Shown one piece after another: positions 17,628 through 28,065 of a stretch of 62,547 nt of DNA. The stretch lies in contig MKRZ01000006.1 of NCBI GenBank assembly GCA_001897075.1, positions 1 through 62,547 of the forward strand, given 5' to 3'. The number at the start of each line of letters is the position of its first letter. Position 1 is the first letter of the stretch. A program made the position numbers and the translations under genes. The notes below the pieces were generated by a model. It was given only the letters and a program-made list of their open reading frames with translations, ran no database searches and was not told the origin of the DNA. This DNA comes from Mesorhizobium sp. 61-13 (GTDB lineage: Bacteria; Pseudomonadota; Alphaproteobacteria; Rhizobiales; Rhizobiaceae).

Positions 17628-18638
17628 CTAGCCGACGTCGAGCACGATCTTGCCGATGAGGTCGCCTTCTTCCATGCGCTCGTGCGCCCGCCAGGCTTCC
17701 TTGAGCGGAAAGATCATGTCCATCACCGGCGCGACCTTGCGCGCGGCAAGCAACGGCCAGACCTGCACCTCGAGCGCGGCGGCCACCGCGCCCTTGAACT
17801 CGACGCTGCGCGGCCGCAGCGTCGACCCGGTATGCACCAGCCGCTTGACCATAAGCTTGGAGAAGTCCGCGCTGGCTATAGCACCGGCCTGGGTGGCGAT
17901 CTGGACAATGCGGCCCTCGACGGCAGCCGCCGAGTAATTCCTGCCGACATAATCGCCGCCGACCATGTCGAGGATGACGTTGGCGCCCGTGCCATCGGTC
18001 GCCTCCTTGACCGCCTGCACGAAATCTTCCTCGCGATAGTTCACCGCCCGATCGGCGCCGAGCTTGAGGCAGGTGTCGCATTTCTCCTTCGAGCCGGCGG
18101 TAGCGATGACACGCGCGCCGAACGCCGATGCAAGCTGGATCGCCGTCGTACCAATACCCGACGATCCACCGTGAACCAGCAGCGTCTCGCCGGCCTGCAG
18201 CGCGCCACGCTCGAACACATTGTGCCAAACGGTGAAATAGGTTTCAGGAACAGCGGCGGCCTCGGTATAGGTGAAGCCGGCCGGCAGCGGCAGCGCGTGG
18301 CTGGCATGCACCACCACATATTCCGCATAGCCGCCGCCCGGCGTCAGCGCACAGACCTGATCGCCGACACGCCAGCGAAGGGCGCCTTCGCCAAGCGCCG
18401 CGACATCGCCCGCTACTTCCAGCCCGGGCAGGTCGGATGCCCCCGCAGGAGCCGGATAGGCCCCTTTGCGCTGCAATATGTCGGGCCGATTGACGCCAGC
18501 CGCATGGACACGGATCAGGATCTCTCCCGGCCCCGGTTGGGGAACATCGCGCTTTTCCGTTTTCAGCACCAGCGGACCACCCGGCTCCGAAATGGCAACC
18601 GCCGTCATCTTCTCGGGAATCCTATGTTCCTTCGCCAT
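17628..18638 (-). CDS. NAD(P)H:quinone oxidoreductase, zeta-crystallin/PIG3 type
   Basis: Medium-chain dehydrogenase/reductase without structural zinc, 336 residues. It has the GroES-like N-terminal half (GEILIRVHAAGVNRPDILQRKG) and a Rossmann half with the cofactor motif VHGGSSGIGTTAIQLA around residue 150. The PIG3/TP53I3-like subgroup reduces quinones with NADPH; physiological substrates in bacteria are poorly known. The start follows GAGGAGACGG. It is divergent from the DUF1192 gene with 127 bases between them. The subgroup is confident, the substrate is not. Confidence 0.9.
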   Translation of the reverse strand: MAKEHRIPEKMTAVAISEPGGPLVLKTEKRDVPQPGPGEILIRVHAAGVNRPDILQRKGAYPAPAGASDLPGLEVAGDVAALGEGALRWRVGDQVCALTPGGGYAEYVVVHASHALPLPAGFTYTEAAAVPETYFTVWHNVFERGALQAGETLLVHGGSSGIGTTAIQLASAFGARVIATAGSKEKCDTCLKLGADRAVNYREEDFVQAVKEATDGTGANVILDMVGGDYVGRNYSAAAVEGRIVQIATQAGAIASADFSKLMVKRLVHTGSTLRPRSVEFKGAVAAALEVQVWPLLAARKVAPVMDMIFPLKEAWRAHERMEEGDLIGKIVLDVG

Positions 18639-18765
18639 TTTTCCCGTCTCCTCTTTTACGGCAGGTGCCGGCTGTTTGCATCGCAGCCCCTGCCCTATGT
18701 ATGCTGACTGACGAGTGAGGCAAACCGCCTGATTCAGGCTACCAACCGATTATCGGGGAGCAACT

Positions 18766-18960
18766 ATGGCGATCTTCGACGATGAGCCCAGGAAAAAGCC
18801 TCAGCCGCATGAGATAGGCCAGGATCTGGCGCTGCTGTCGGTCGGAGAACTTAAGGAACGCATAGATATGCTGCGCGCCGAGATCGAACGCATAGAGGCC
18901 GAACTACAGGCCAAGGGCTCGACCAAATCTGCAGCAGAAGCCCTTTTCCGACGAGGCTAG
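18766..18960 (+). CDS. DUF1192 small protein
   Basis: A 64-residue protein conserved in Hyphomicrobiales. It begins MAIFDDEPRKKPQPHEIGQ, has the characteristic LALLSVGELKERIDML, and continues into a short coiled coil (RAEIERIEAELQAKGSTK). No membrane segment or enzyme motif is present. GGGGAGCAACT precedes the ATG. Function is unknown; the coiled coil suggests oligomerisation or partner binding. Confidence 0.9.
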   Translation: MAIFDDEPRKKPQPHEIGQDLALLSVGELKERIDMLRAEIERIEAELQAKGSTKSAAEALFRRG

Positions 18961-19051
18961 TCGTTCACTGCGGCATATGCCGCTGAAATGCCTGAAACAA
19001 ACTGTTGTAGGAAACTTCCACCAGATTCGATTCCCCCACCGGACAGCGTAG

Positions 19052-20299
19052 ATGTTTGCAGCTTACAGACCTATCCTGTCTCTCCTGCGCGGCACCGCCT
19101 TCCTGCTGGCTGCGTCCGGCCTGCATGGCCTGCTGTTGCCGCTTCGCGGCCAGATGGAGGGGTTTTCAACTGCTTCACTCGGCCTGATGGGAACGGCCTG
19201 GGCAACCGGCTTCGTCGCGGGTTGCTATTTCGCGCCGCGCATCGTCCGCCGTGCCGGCCATGTCCGGGCTTTCGGCACGTTTGCGGCGTCTGGCGCCATC
19301 ATCGCCCTGCTTACGGGGCTCATCATCGACGAATACGCCTGGATAGCGCTGCGCGCCTTCACCGGCTTCGTCATGGCCGGCGCATTCATGATCATCGAGA
19401 GCTGGCTGAACGAAAAGGCCACCAACGAAAACCGTGGCACGGTCTTCGGCCTCTACATGATGGTCACCTACGCTTCCATCATGGGCGGCCAAATGATCGT
19501 CGCTGCCGGCGACGTGCAGTCCGCCTCGCTGTTCATGATCACCGGCATCTTCTTTTGCCTGTCGCTCATCCCGACAGCAGTCTCGACCCAGTCCACCCCG
19601 CAGCTATTGCAGGACGTAAAACTCGACCTGAAAGGGCTCTATGCCAACTCGCCGGTCGCGGCGATCGCCTGCCTTTTGATCGGTATCGCCAATGGCGCCT
19701 GGGGCACGCTGGGCGCGGTCTACGGCGCGCGCATCGGCATCTCGACGGCGCAGATCGCGCTGATGATGAGCCTCGTCGTGGTTGCAGGAGCGGTCATGCA
19801 GCTTCCAGCGGGTCGGCTCTCGGACCGCACGGACCGCCGCTATGTGCTGGCCGGCGCGGCATTTGGCGCGGCACTGTTCGGCTTGATCGTCTTCCTGGTG
19901 CAACCGCGCGCCGGCCTGTTCGTGCTGCCTGCCACGGCGGCCTATGGTGCCTTCGCCTATACGCTTTATTCGATCGCAGTGGCGCATGCCAACGACCACG
20001 CCAGAGCGGAAGATTTCGTCAAGGTTTCGGGCGGACTTTTGCTGCTCTACGGCTTCGGCACCATCATCGGCCCGCTTCTGGCTGCCGCACTGATGGAATG
20101 GATGCGTCCGGAGAGCCTGTTTCTTGCAACCGCGCTCGCCCACATCTGCCTTGCCGGCTACACCATGCTGCGCATCAAGCGCCGCGCGCCGGTTCCCATT
20201 GAAGATCGCGATGCCTTCAAGACCTTGCCCGTCGAGCGCTCGATAACACCGGAATCGCTGCGGCTCGATCCACGGACAAAAAATGAAACCGATGGTTGA
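19052..20299 (+). CDS. MFS transporter, YcaD-like
   Basis: Major facilitator of 415 residues with about twelve predicted membrane helices. The loop between helices 2 and 3 reads APRIVRRAGHVR, a divergent form of the MFS A-motif, and the central loop AGRLSDRTDRRYVL carries the second copy. It resembles the YcaD-type group, with an ESWLNEKATNENRG segment after helix 4. Substrate is unknown. It is followed after 31 bases by an ArsR-type regulator in the same direction, which may control it. Confidence 0.85.
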   Translation: MFAAYRPILSLLRGTAFLLAASGLHGLLLPLRGQMEGFSTASLGLMGTAWATGFVAGCYFAPRIVRRAGHVRAFGTFAASGAIIALLTGLIIDEYAWIALRAFTGFVMAGAFMIIESWLNEKATNENRGTVFGLYMMVTYASIMGGQMIVAAGDVQSASLFMITGIFFCLSLIPTAVSTQSTPQLLQDVKLDLKGLYANSPVAAIACLLIGIANGAWGTLGAVYGARIGISTAQIALMMSLVVVAGAVMQLPAGRLSDRTDRRYVLAGAAFGAALFGLIVFLVQPRAGLFVLPATAAYGAFAYTLYSIAVAHANDHARAEDFVKVSGGLLLLYGFGTIIGPLLAAALMEWMRPESLFLATALAHICLAGYTMLRIKRRAPVPIEDRDAFKTLPVERSITPESLRLDPRTKNETDG

Positions 20300-20330
20300 G
20301 ATTTAGGCGAGTTTACAGCACAACTAGACC

Positions 20331-20603
20331 ATGATCCTGATCGATGCGTTCACGGCTATCGCCGATCCAAACCGGCGCCATCTTCTCGAAGAGCTTCGGC
20401 GAGGGCCGAAAACCGTTAATGAGCTTGCAGCCGGCCTGCCGGTCTCACGCCCCGCCGTGTCCCAGCATCTCAAGGTCCTGCTTGATGCAGGTCTGGTCAC
20501 CGCTCGGGCAGACGGCACGCGGCGGGTCTATACGGTAACCAATTCGGGCTTCCTCAAGCTGAACATCTGGCTGGACCAGTTCTGGGACGCGCAGCCGTCC
20601 TGA
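20331..20603 (+). CDS. ArsR-family winged-helix regulator
   Basis: Short transcription factor of 90 residues. It has AIADPNRRHLLEELRRGPKTV followed by the recognition helix region LPVSRPAVSQHLKVLLDAGLVTARADGTRRVYTV, the standard ArsR winged helix. No cysteine pair for metal binding is present, so it is not an arsenic or metal sensor of the classic type; it resembles the SdpR/aromatic-type subgroup. It sits 31 bases after the MFS gene and is convergent with a small membrane-protein gene after only 14 bases. Target genes are unknown. Confidence 0.87.
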   Translation: MILIDAFTAIADPNRRHLLEELRRGPKTVNELAAGLPVSRPAVSQHLKVLLDAGLVTARADGTRRVYTVTNSGFLKLNIWLDQFWDAQPS

Positions 20604-20617
20604 AGCCCGAACCGATG

Positions 20618-21025
20618 TCAGTTCAGGTTAACGTCGCGTCCAGCGGCGCGTATCGACACTGAAAACCCTGCCAATACGTCGATCAGCGTAATGATCATCA
20701 GCGTGAAGAACACCGAGTGCGCCGCGCCCCTGACCAGCAGGAACTCCACCAGGAAAGCGACGAAGACAAAGGTCGACAAGAGGTGGTCGACCACCGAGGC
20801 GTTGCTGGTGCGCGTCGATTTCAGGATTTCGATAAAGAAGAAGATCAGCCCGATGACGACCATGAGGTCGCCAAGGGTCATGGAAAAGACCCCGCCGGAC
20901 ATCATGCCGATGGAGAAGATCTCGGCTGCCCAGGGATCGCCATTGACGCCAGAGCCGAAAAATCCGGCAAGGCCCAGATTGTAGATAATGAAGGGCACGA
21001 TCAACAGCGGAAGGCTGGCCAGCAT
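20618..21025 (-). CDS. Four-helix membrane protein, conserved hypothetical
   Basis: Predicted 135-residue membrane protein with four hydrophobic helices: LPLLIVPFIIYNLGLAGFF, an LGDLMVVIGLIFFFIEIL segment, LLSTFVFVAFLVEFLLV and the final FFTLMIITLIDVLAGFSV. I do not recognise an enzymatic motif. ATG 21025 follows GGAGAG and begins directly with the first helix, so the longer frame from 21184 is rejected. It is convergent with the ArsR-type gene. Confidence 0.75.
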   Translation of the reverse strand: MLASLPLLIVPFIIYNLGLAGFFGSGVNGDPWAAEIFSIGMMSGGVFSMTLGDLMVVIGLIFFFIEILKSTRTSNASVVDHLLSTFVFVAFLVEFLLVRGAAHSVFFTLMIITLIDVLAGFSVSIRAAGRDVNLN

Positions 21026-21172
21026 GACATCTCTCCAGGCAAGGCACCAAGGCCGATTTCGGCGCGGCTGGCGCGAACGCCACACCTCCTGCAGTTGTAG
21101 AATGCAGGTCACCTTGCCCGTCAAGTCCCGCAAGCTGCGCCAACGGATTTCGGGTTCACGTGTTCCCGAAAA

Positions 21173-21197
21173 GCAAAAGGCCACCCGAAGGCGGCCT
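21173..21197 (-). terminator. Rho-independent terminator of rpmF
   Basis: Minus-strand AGGCCGCC - TTCG - GGTGGCCT (one wobble) with a stable UUCG tetraloop, then TTTTGCTTTT. It lies 28 bases past the rpmF stop. Confidence 0.92.
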
Positions 21198-21225
21198 CAA
21201 TGCATTGCAAGGGCTAGAGCTGAAC

Positions 21226-21408
21226 TCAGCCTTCCTTGGGCGTCAGCACCTGGCGGCCGCGATACATACCGGTCTTCAGATCGATGTGGTGCGGACGGCG
21301 CATTTCGCCGGAATTCTTGTCCTCGACATAGGTCGGTGCCTTGAGCGCATCGGCCGAACGGCGCATGCCGCGCTTGGAGGGAGAGGTTTTTCGTTTCGGT
21401 ACGGCCAT
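21226..21408 (-). CDS. rpmF: 50S ribosomal protein L32
   Basis: Ribosomal protein of 60 residues beginning [20 protein letters not shown], the canonical bacterial L32 start, followed by a [10 protein letters not shown] segment. It has no zinc-binding cysteines (the C- form). GTGGAG precedes the ATG and a strong terminator follows. It is transcribed in the same direction as mtgA, from which it is separated by 232 bases holding no recognisable gene; L32 often sits next to mtgA in rhizobia. Confidence 0.97.
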   Translation of the reverse strand: MAVPKRKTSPSKRGMRRSADALKAPTYVEDKNSGEMRRPHHIDLKTGMYRGRQVLTPKEG

Positions 21409-21640
21409 GGATATGCTCCACTTAACTGTTCAAAAGCCCGCAATGCCCTCGTGAAAGGGCCGCTTGCGAGCCTAATTCTCTGAGAAAGTGGCGTGCCTAT
21501 ACACGGCCTACGGCACTTTGACCAGCACTATGGCGAGATTTTTTGCGCCGATCCGCCTAAGTCTTCGCACTATTGGGCGATTCTGGCCGGGACAGGCCTT
21601 CCAAGCTCATCTTTTATGCATCCGGTCAAGACAAGTTCGC

Positions 21641-22351
21641 CTAGTCGAGACAGCCGACATAGCCGCCTGCCCTTGCAGCCCTGCGCTCGATAATGCTTGC
21701 CAGTTGCCTCAGCCCGCGTCCAGGCTTGCCGGGATTGCGGGCGGCCGGATTGGGCAGCGTTACAGCCAAAAGGGCAGCTTGGCGGCGCGAGAGCTTGCTG
21801 GCGGAAATGCCGAAATGATGCTGTGCCGCAGCCTCCACGCCATAGATGCCCGGCCCCCACTCGGCAATGTTGAGATAGATTTCCATAATCCGCCGTTTCG
21901 GCACGACCAGGTCGAAATAGACCGCCAGCGGCAGCTCGACCACCTTGCGCAAGGTTGTGAGCGGCCGCTGCCACAGATAGAGGTTCTTTACCGTCTGCAT
22001 GGTGATGGTCGACGCGCCCCGCGTTGCCTCGCCCGCCAATGCATCGCTCACCACCCCCTTCAATTCTCCCAGGTCGACACCGTAATGCGAGCAGAATTGC
22101 CCGTCTTCCGACATGATGACCGAGTAGGCGAGGACCGGAGCGACATCATCGATGCTGACCCATTGCCGGTCATAGCCGGAAAATGTCGCCAGATCCTTCA
22201 GCATGAATGTTGAAACCGGATGCACGAACGACGGTAGATACAGAAACGTCAAGACCACGGGGACGAGCGCGACGAAAGCCGCACCTTTCAACCCGGCGCG
22301 GAACCAGCCCTTGCGCAGGACGGTCAGGCCGCCCCGTTTCGCTCGCGACAT
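21641..22351 (-). CDS. mtgA: Monofunctional biosynthetic peptidoglycan transglycosylase
   Basis: GT51 glycosyltransferase that polymerises lipid II into glycan strands in the periplasm without a transpeptidase domain. The 236-residue protein has one membrane anchor (about residues 21-40), then catalytic Glu82 in the [12 protein letters not shown] motif. [16 protein letters not shown] and [24 protein letters not shown] complete the GT51 signature motifs. The ATG at 22351 has GAGGG upstream and gives the usual family length; an alternative TTG at 22432 would add 27 residues with weak support. It is divergent from the prenyl synthase gene. Confidence 0.93.
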   Translation of the reverse strand: MSRAKRGGLTVLRKGWFRAGLKGAAFVALVPVVLTFLYLPSFVHPVSTFMLKDLATFSGYDRQWVSIDDVAPVLAYSVIMSEDGQFCSHYGVDLGELKGVVSDALAGEATRGASTITMQTVKNLYLWQRPLTTLRKVVELPLAVYFDLVVPKRRIMEIYLNIAEWGPGIYGVEAAAQHHFGISASKLSRRQAALLAVTLPNPAARNPGKPGRGLRQLASIIERRAARAGGYVGCLD

Positions 22352-22469
22352 GAGATGTCCCTCGGTTCCATGAACCAATCCCTCAGTCTCTTGCTCGATG
22401 ATCGGTTCCGACACCTGGCTTGCCCCTGCCAATCACCTTTCGGCATAACGACGCCCGAGTGCTTGCGCA

Positions 22470-23438
22470 ATGTCTGAGTGTCGGCTACCGCTCGCCGCCA
22501 TGAGTACAGATGCCGAAATCGCCTTTGAAGACCGGCTTTCCATGCAAGCAAGCGCCGTTGAAGCAAGGTTGCGGCGTCTTCTCGACGATCGCCCGCTTTC
22601 GGGCGAGATTGAAAGGCCCGAGCGGCTGCTGGCAGCCATGAGGCACGGCGTTCTCAACGGCGGCAAGCGGCTTCGGCCGTTCCTGGTCATGGAAAGTGCG
22701 GCCCTGTTTGCCCCTGATGCAAAGGACGAGATGGCGCTCAATGTGGCTGCCGCGCTCGAATGCGTCCATTGCTACTCCCTGATCCACGACGATCTGCCGG
22801 CAATGGACGACGACGACCTGCGGCGCGGTCAGCCGACCGTTCATAAAGCCTATGACGAAGCTACAGCCATTCTTGCCGGCGACAGCCTGCTCACGCTTGC
22901 CTTCGATATCCTTGCCGACGAAGCTCCGGGCAGCCGCAAGGAGCGTTCGACCGCAACCATCCGCCTGGCATTGATCAAGGGACTTGCGCGCGCCGCTGGC
23001 CTTGGCGGCATGACCGGCGGCCAGATGCTCGACCTCGCAGCCGAACACGCCTCGCCTGACGAGGCCGGCATCATCCGCCTGCAAGCGATGAAGACCGGGG
23101 CGCTTATCCGTTTCGCCTGCGAGGCAGGCGCGATCCTCGCAAATGCTTCCTCGTCCGACCAGGAAAGGCTGGCCGAGTTCGGCTCGGCCATAGGGCTCGC
23201 CTTCCAGCTCGCCGACGACCTGCTCGATGTCACGGCGGATGCCAGCCAGATCGGCAAGGCCACCGGCAAGGATGCCGCTGCCGGCAAGGCCACGCTGGCA
23301 GCACTTCACGGTGCAGACTGGGCACGCCGGCAATTGAACGGCCTGGTCGAGCAGGCGCACTCGCTGCTCGAGCCCTATGGTGAGCAGGCGGCGATGCTGA
23401 AAGCCGCCGCGACATTCGTTGCCAATCGCAACAGATAG
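22470..23438 (+). CDS. ispA: Polyprenyl (farnesyl-type) diphosphate synthase
   Basis: Short-chain trans-prenyltransferase of 322 residues that condenses isopentenyl diphosphate with allylic diphosphates. The first aspartate-rich motif DDLPAMDDDD begins at residue 107 and the second reads DDLLD. GGKRLRP (about 64) and KTGALIRFACEAG are typical of the IspA branch making farnesyl diphosphate; a geranylgeranyl product cannot be excluded. The start is uncertain: ATG 22470 and ATG 22500 are both without a good ribosome site. ispG, another isoprenoid gene, lies 3.4 kb away on the other strand. Confidence 0.88.
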   Translation: MSECRLPLAAMSTDAEIAFEDRLSMQASAVEARLRRLLDDRPLSGEIERPERLLAAMRHGVLNGGKRLRPFLVMESAALFAPDAKDEMALNVAAALECVHCYSLIHDDLPAMDDDDLRRGQPTVHKAYDEATAILAGDSLLTLAFDILADEAPGSRKERSTATIRLALIKGLARAAGLGGMTGGQMLDLAAEHASPDEAGIIRLQAMKTGALIRFACEAGAILANASSSDQERLAEFGSAIGLAFQLADDLLDVTADASQIGKATGKDAAAGKATLAALHGADWARRQLNGLVEQAHSLLEPYGEQAAMLKAAATFVANRNR

Positions 23439-23537
23439 GCCAATCAGCCTCAAAGCTCTGCGGCACCAACGAATTCTTAATGTTAATGCAGTGTGATCCC
23501 GACCGTTACAATTGCGTGTATGTGTTGGGGGTTACGC

Positions 23538-25874
23538 ATGCCGGAGTATATGTCCTTCTTCCGGTCGATTCGGATTCGTTACCTGTCCGGCCTGCTGATT
23601 CTCGCACTTTCTGTCGGTGGCGTCATCGCCACGCTGAACTACGCCAATTCGTACCGCCATCAGGTCGATACGCTAAGCGCCCATTTCGTCTCATTTTCGC
23701 GTGACCTCAACAATGCAGCGAGCTTTGCCGAAACGGCAGTCTCTGCATGGCGTCCCGATACGCGCGACCAACTTGCCACCGCCGCTTACGGCCATGCGCA
23801 AAAGCTGACGCAAGGCATGGAGGCGCTTACAGGCGAAGTCGCCGACATCATGCCGCGCCTGACGGCCCGAACGGTGGACGAGCTGAAATCGGCTTCTATC
23901 AACGGATACCTGTTGTGGTCGGCGCGCGACATGGTGCGCAACCTCAACCTGATGGCCGAAGCAAAGTCGGTCGACGATTGGAGCTATCGCGAAATCCGCA
24001 ACCAGAACGACCTGTTTGCGCAGCCCATGCTGGTACGTGCGCGCGCTGCGGTCGACAGCGAGCGCAGGCTTGCCGATGGACGCGCCGACCGCCTGCTTCT
24101 ATGGGGAGCCGTCCTGCTTGCGGCAGCGCTGGCTGCGGTAGCGTTCTGGATCTTCCGCCCGATGGAAAAGGCGATCCGCCGTGCCTTCGCCGAAACCTCG
24201 GCTTCGCTGTTCAAGGCTGAGGCAGCCGACCGTGCCAAGTCGGAATTCCTGGCCAACATGAGCCATGAAATCCGCACTCCGATGAACGGCGTTCTTGGCA
24301 TGGCTGAACTTCTGGCCAAGACCGATCTTACGCCGCGCCAGAAGACGTTCACCGATGTGATCGTCAAATCCGGAAACGCATTGCTCACGATCATCAACGA
24401 CATCCTCGACTTTTCGAAGATCAACGCCGGCCAGCTAACCCTTGATCCGGCACCATTCCGGCTGACCGAAGCCGTCGAGGACGTTGCCACTCTGGTTTCG
24501 GCAAGGGTCGCCGAAAAGAACCTGGAATTGATCGTGCGCGTCGATCCGCGCCTGCCGGCCTTCGTCGTCGGCGATGCCGGGCGTTTCCGCCAGATCGTCA
24601 CCAACCTGCTGGGCAATGCCATCAAGTTCACCGAAAAGGGTCATGTCCTGATCGATGTCTCCGGCGAGATCTCGAACGGCATCGTGCATTTGAAGGTCGG
24701 CGTCGAAGATACCGGCATCGGTATCCCGGCGGACAAGCTGCAAAGCGTGTTCGAGAAGTTCGCGCAAGTCGACTCGTCCTCGACCCGCCGCCATGAAGGC
24801 ACCGGCCTCGGCCTTGCCATCGGCGCGCGGCTTGTCGATCTCATGGACGGCAAGATCGGCGTCGAGAGCGAGATCGGGCGCGGCTCGATCTTCTGGTTCA
24901 CGGTGCCGCTGCCGGTCCATGAGGCACAGCCTCGCGATGAGGCAGTCCCAAGCGACGTCACCGGCGCGCGCGTCCTGGTTATCGATGACAACCCGGTCAA
25001 TCGCGAGATTCTGCTCGAGCAGCTCAAGAGCTGGCGTTTCGATTGCGCAGCGGCTGAAAGCGGCGCCGTCGGCCTCGCCTTCCTCGACCGCGCCTTCCAA
25101 CTCGGCGCTTCCGTCGACTGCATTATCCTCGACTACCAGATGCCCGGCATGAGCGGGGCCGACGTTGCCAAGGCCATCGCGGCAGACAGCCGTCTCGCCG
25201 GCATTCCGGTCGTGCTTCTGACTTCGGTCGATCAGGTCGATTTCGGCAAGCTGGTCATCGATTTCGGCATCGCCGCGCATCTCACCAAGCCGGCACGCTC
25301 GGCAATCTTGCTGGGCACCGTCATCTCGGTCATCCAGAAGGCGCGAACACAGATTGGCACGGCGCATTTCGTGCGCGAACCGGCATCGGTCCCGCAAGCC
25401 GTTCGCCCGACCCCGACGATCCTGCGCCACCCTGTTTCGTCGACGCCGATCGCAGCCGAGACGACGACTACCACCAACACCTCGATCGACATCCTCATCG
25501 CCGAGGATAATGAGGTAAATCAGCTCGTTTTTGGCCAGATTCTCAACGGATTGGGTCTTAGCTACCGTATCGCAGGCAACGGCCGCACGGCGGTCGAAAT
25601 GCACCGCGCCTTGAAGCCGAAGCTGATCCTGATGGACGTTTCCATGCCGGAAATGAATGGCTATGAGGCGACGCAGGCGATACGTGCCTATGAGGCTGGC
25701 AAGGGCGAGCATATTCCTATCATCGGCGTGACCGCCCATGCCCTGAAGGGCGACCGCGACAAATGCCTCGATTCAGGAATGGACGACTATTTGCCGAAGC
25801 CGATCTCGCCGGATCGTCTCGGCACCAAGATCGGCAGTTGGTTGAGTGAAACGATAGCCGCGAAGATCGCCTGA
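23538..25874 (+). CDS. Hybrid sensor histidine kinase with two receiver domains
   Basis: Membrane kinase of 778 residues. Two transmembrane helices near residues 13-33 and 193-213 flank a periplasmic sensor region that matches no domain I recognise. HisKA follows with phospho-acceptor His243 in [15 protein letters not shown], then HATPase_c with DTGIGIP and GTGLGLAI. Receiver 1 has Asp532 (ILDYQMPG) and receiver 2 has Asp700 ([11 protein letters not shown]). There is no HPt domain, so a separate phosphotransfer protein is expected. GGGGG precedes ATG 23538; the upstream in-frame GTG at 23493 is not favoured. No response regulator gene is adjacent: it is an orphan kinase. Confidence 0.92.
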   Translation: MPEYMSFFRSIRIRYLSGLLILALSVGGVIATLNYANSYRHQVDTLSAHFVSFSRDLNNAASFAETAVSAWRPDTRDQLATAAYGHAQKLTQGMEALTGEVADIMPRLTARTVDELKSASINGYLLWSARDMVRNLNLMAEAKSVDDWSYREIRNQNDLFAQPMLVRARAAVDSERRLADGRADRLLLWGAVLLAAALAAVAFWIFRPMEKAIRRAFAETSASLFKAEAADRAKSEFLANMSHEIRTPMNGVLGMAELLAKTDLTPRQKTFTDVIVKSGNALLTIINDILDFSKINAGQLTLDPAPFRLTEAVEDVATLVSARVAEKNLELIVRVDPRLPAFVVGDAGRFRQIVTNLLGNAIKFTEKGHVLIDVSGEISNGIVHLKVGVEDTGIGIPADKLQSVFEKFAQVDSSSTRRHEGTGLGLAIGARLVDLMDGKIGVESEIGRGSIFWFTVPLPVHEAQPRDEAVPSDVTGARVLVIDDNPVNREILLEQLKSWRFDCAAAESGAVGLAFLDRAFQLGASVDCIILDYQMPGMSGADVAKAIAADSRLAGIPVVLLTSVDQVDFGKLVIDFGIAAHLTKPARSAILLGTVISVIQKARTQIGTAHFVREPASVPQAVRPTPTILRHPVSSTPIAAETTTTTNTSIDILIAEDNEVNQLVFGQILNGLGLSYRIAGNGRTAVEMHRALKPKLILMDVSMPEMNGYEATQAIRAYEAGKGEHIPIIGVTAHALKGDRDKCLDSGMDDYLPKPISPDRLGTKIGSWLSETIAAKIA

Positions 25875-25944
25875 AAAGCGGAAATCACGTACGATCCGCG
25901 CATCAGTCAACTGCTGCGCGGGTCTTCTGCATTTGGACCTCGGC

Positions 25945-26805
25945 CTAGCGGTTCCTGACCACGACACAGGCACCGCCGACACTGTTCAGGTCCCGGCAAA
26001 TGGCGTTGGCCTCGCCTCGGCTTTCGGCACCGATCCGCACCGCATAGATACCCCTTGAGCCGAGTGGCGACCGGACCCGGCTTACAACCGGGTCATGCAA
26101 GCCGAGCACTGCCGGAAACCGCGCTTTCAGCCGCTGCCATTGCCGGATTGCCGCACTACGCTGGAAAGTACCGGCGACCTGTACGCCCCATGGCTTCACG
26201 TGCACGCTTGCCATCGCAATCGTCGTCGACATGATTGCGGGCAGCCTGCGGCAGGCCACTGCGAAATTCTGTTTCTCATCTAGCGGCGCAATCGAACCAG
26301 CATGAGCCTTGTCGGCGAAGACATCGGCCGGCTCACCCATTATGTCGAGCACGTAGTCCTCGGTCTCCAAGGGCAGGAAACCGCCCGATTGCAGCCAGCG
26401 CGCCACGCGGTTCTCACCGGCATTGTAGGCCGCTGCCGCAAGGCCGAGATTGCCGAAACTTGTTTTCAGTTCGCCAAGATTGCGGGCAGATGCGGGAATG
26501 GCCTGCTCGATATCGAAGGAATCGGCAAGGCCGCGCATCTTGGCGGTTCCGGGCATGAACTGCGCGATGCCTTCTGCCCCGACCGGACTGACGGCACTGG
26601 GATCAAAGCGGCTCTCCTTCCAGATCAGCCGGGCGAAAAATTCCTTTGGCAAACCGGCGCGCTCGGCATGAACCTCGATCAGTTCACAAACGCGGCTGAG
26701 CAGCCGTTCCTTGGCCGGCTTTGGCGGATCGGCTTGGGCCGTTACACCACCAGCCAGCAGAGCAACCACGATAAAAATGAGCCGAGCCGCGTCCCGCGCC
26801 CGCAT
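25945..26805 (-). CDS. Soluble lytic transglycosylase with SPOR domain
   Basis: Periplasmic SLT-family muramidase of 286 residues. Signal peptide about 1-25; catalytic Glu64 in IWKESRFDPSAVSPVGAEG, then GIAQFMPGTA and AAYNAGENRVARWL, the classic SLT motifs. The C-terminal 80 residues (VQVAGTFQRSAAIRQWQRL to the end) look like a SPOR domain, which binds denuded glycan at division sites. It starts only three bases after the ispG stop on the same strand, so it is cotranscribed with ispG and translation is probably coupled. Confidence 0.88.
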   Translation of the reverse strand: MRARDAARLIFIVVALLAGGVTAQADPPKPAKERLLSRVCELIEVHAERAGLPKEFFARLIWKESRFDPSAVSPVGAEGIAQFMPGTAKMRGLADSFDIEQAIPASARNLGELKTSFGNLGLAAAAYNAGENRVARWLQSGGFLPLETEDYVLDIMGEPADVFADKAHAGSIAPLDEKQNFAVACRRLPAIMSTTIAMASVHVKPWGVQVAGTFQRSAAIRQWQRLKARFPAVLGLHDPVVSRVRSPLGSRGIYAVRIGAESRGEANAICRDLNSVGGACVVVRNR

Positions 26806-26808
26806 CGG

Positions 26809-28065
26809 CTATTCCGCAGCCTTGGCTCTGCTACCGTCGCCAAAACGCTGTTCGATATAGTCGGCAACCATCTTCTCGAAATCGGAGGCGATATTCGCAC
26901 CGCGCAAGGTGGCGGCCTTCCTGCCGTCGATAAATACCGGTGCAGTCGGCATCTCGCCCGTACCCGGCAAGGAAATGCCGATATCGGCATGCTTGGATTC
27001 GCCAGGGCCGTTGACGATACAGCCCATCACCGCGACCTTGAGCTGTTCCACGCCCGGATACTTCGTCCGCCACACCGGCATGTTCTTGCGCAGATCGTCT
27101 TGGATCGACTGCGCCAGTTCCTGAAAAACCGTCGATGTCGTGCGCCCGCAACCGGGGCAAGCTGCCACGATCGGCACGAACTGACGAAACCCCATTGTTT
27201 GCAGGAGTTCCTGCGAAACCTGCACTTCACGAGTGCGGTCGCCGCCCGGTTCCGGCGTCAGCGAGATGCGGATTGTGTCGCCAATACCCTGCTGGAGCAG
27301 TATGCCCATCGCGGCCGACGAGGCGACGATCCCTTTCGAGCCCATTCCAGCCTCGGTAAGGCCAAGGTGCAGCGCATGGTTGGAGCGCGTCGCAAGTTGG
27401 GTGTAGACGGCAATCAGGTCCTGTACGCCGCTGACCTTGGCCGACAGGATGATCTTGTCGCGGCCGAGCCCGATCTCTTCGGCAAGTTCGGCCGACAGGA
27501 TCGCCGATTGCACGATTGCCTCGCGCGTCACTTCCTGAGCGGTAAGTCGCGAACCATTGGACTGGTTCTCGTCCATCAGCCTAGTCAGAAGTTCCTGGTC
27601 GAGAGAGCCCCAGTTGACGCCGATGCGCACCGGCTTGTCGTAGCGGATCGCCATCTCGACGATTGCGGCGAACTGCTTGTCCTTCTTGTCCTTGAAGCCG
27701 ACATTGCCGGGATTGATGCGATACTTCGCCAACGCCTCGGCGCAGGCGGGATGGTCAGCAAGCAGCTTGTGCCCGATATAATGGAAATCCCCCACCAGAG
27801 GCACGTTGACGCCAAGCCGCGCCAGCCGGTCGCGGATAAACGGCACGGCGGCGGCACTCTCGTCCCGATCAACCGTAATGCGAACGATTTCGGAGCCGGC
27901 CCGATGCAGCGCCGCCACTTGACCAACCGTCTGGTCGATATCCGCGGTGTCGGTATTGGTCATCGACTGGACGACGACTGGCGCGGTTCCGCCGACCATG
28001 ACGCCGCCGACATCGACGCCGACCGAAGCACGACGTTCAAACGGTGAGGAATAGTACCCGGTCAT
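26809..28065 (-). CDS. ispG: 4-Hydroxy-3-methylbut-2-enyl diphosphate synthase
   Basis: [4Fe-4S] enzyme of the MEP isoprenoid pathway that converts MEcPP to HMBPP. The 418-residue protein has the N-terminal TIM-barrel ([30 protein letters not shown]) and C-terminal cluster cysteines in [11 protein letters not shown] and [11 protein letters not shown]. This is full length for the proteobacterial form. The start ATG complementary to 28063-28065 has GAGG upstream. It leads a two-gene unit with the SLT-SPOR gene. Electrons probably come from flavodoxin or ferredoxin. Confidence 0.96.
   Translation of the reverse strand: MTGYYSSPFERRASVGVDVGGVMVGGTAPVVVQSMTNTDTADIDQTVGQVAALHRAGSEIVRITVDRDESAAAVPFIRDRLARLGVNVPLVGDFHYIGHKLLADHPACAEALAKYRINPGNVGFKDKKDKQFAAIVEMAIRYDKPVRIGVNWGSLDQELLTRLMDENQSNGSRLTAQEVTREAIVQSAILSAELAEEIGLGRDKIILSAKVSGVQDLIAVYTQLATRSNHALHLGLTEAGMGSKGIVASSAAMGILLQQGIGDTIRISLTPEPGGDRTREVQVSQELLQTMGFRQFVPIVAACPGCGRTTSTVFQELAQSIQDDLRKNMPVWRTKYPGVEQLKVAVMGCIVNGPGESKHADIGISLPGTGEMPTAPVFIDGRKAATLRGANIASDFEKMVADYIEQRFGDGSRAKAAE

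Noticed and set aside
26302-28047. Long plus-strand frame of 581 codons across ispG and the SLT gene
   Set aside because: It is the antisense shadow of ispG and its neighbour; GC-rich coding DNA gives long frames on the reverse strand, and its protein shows no known pattern.
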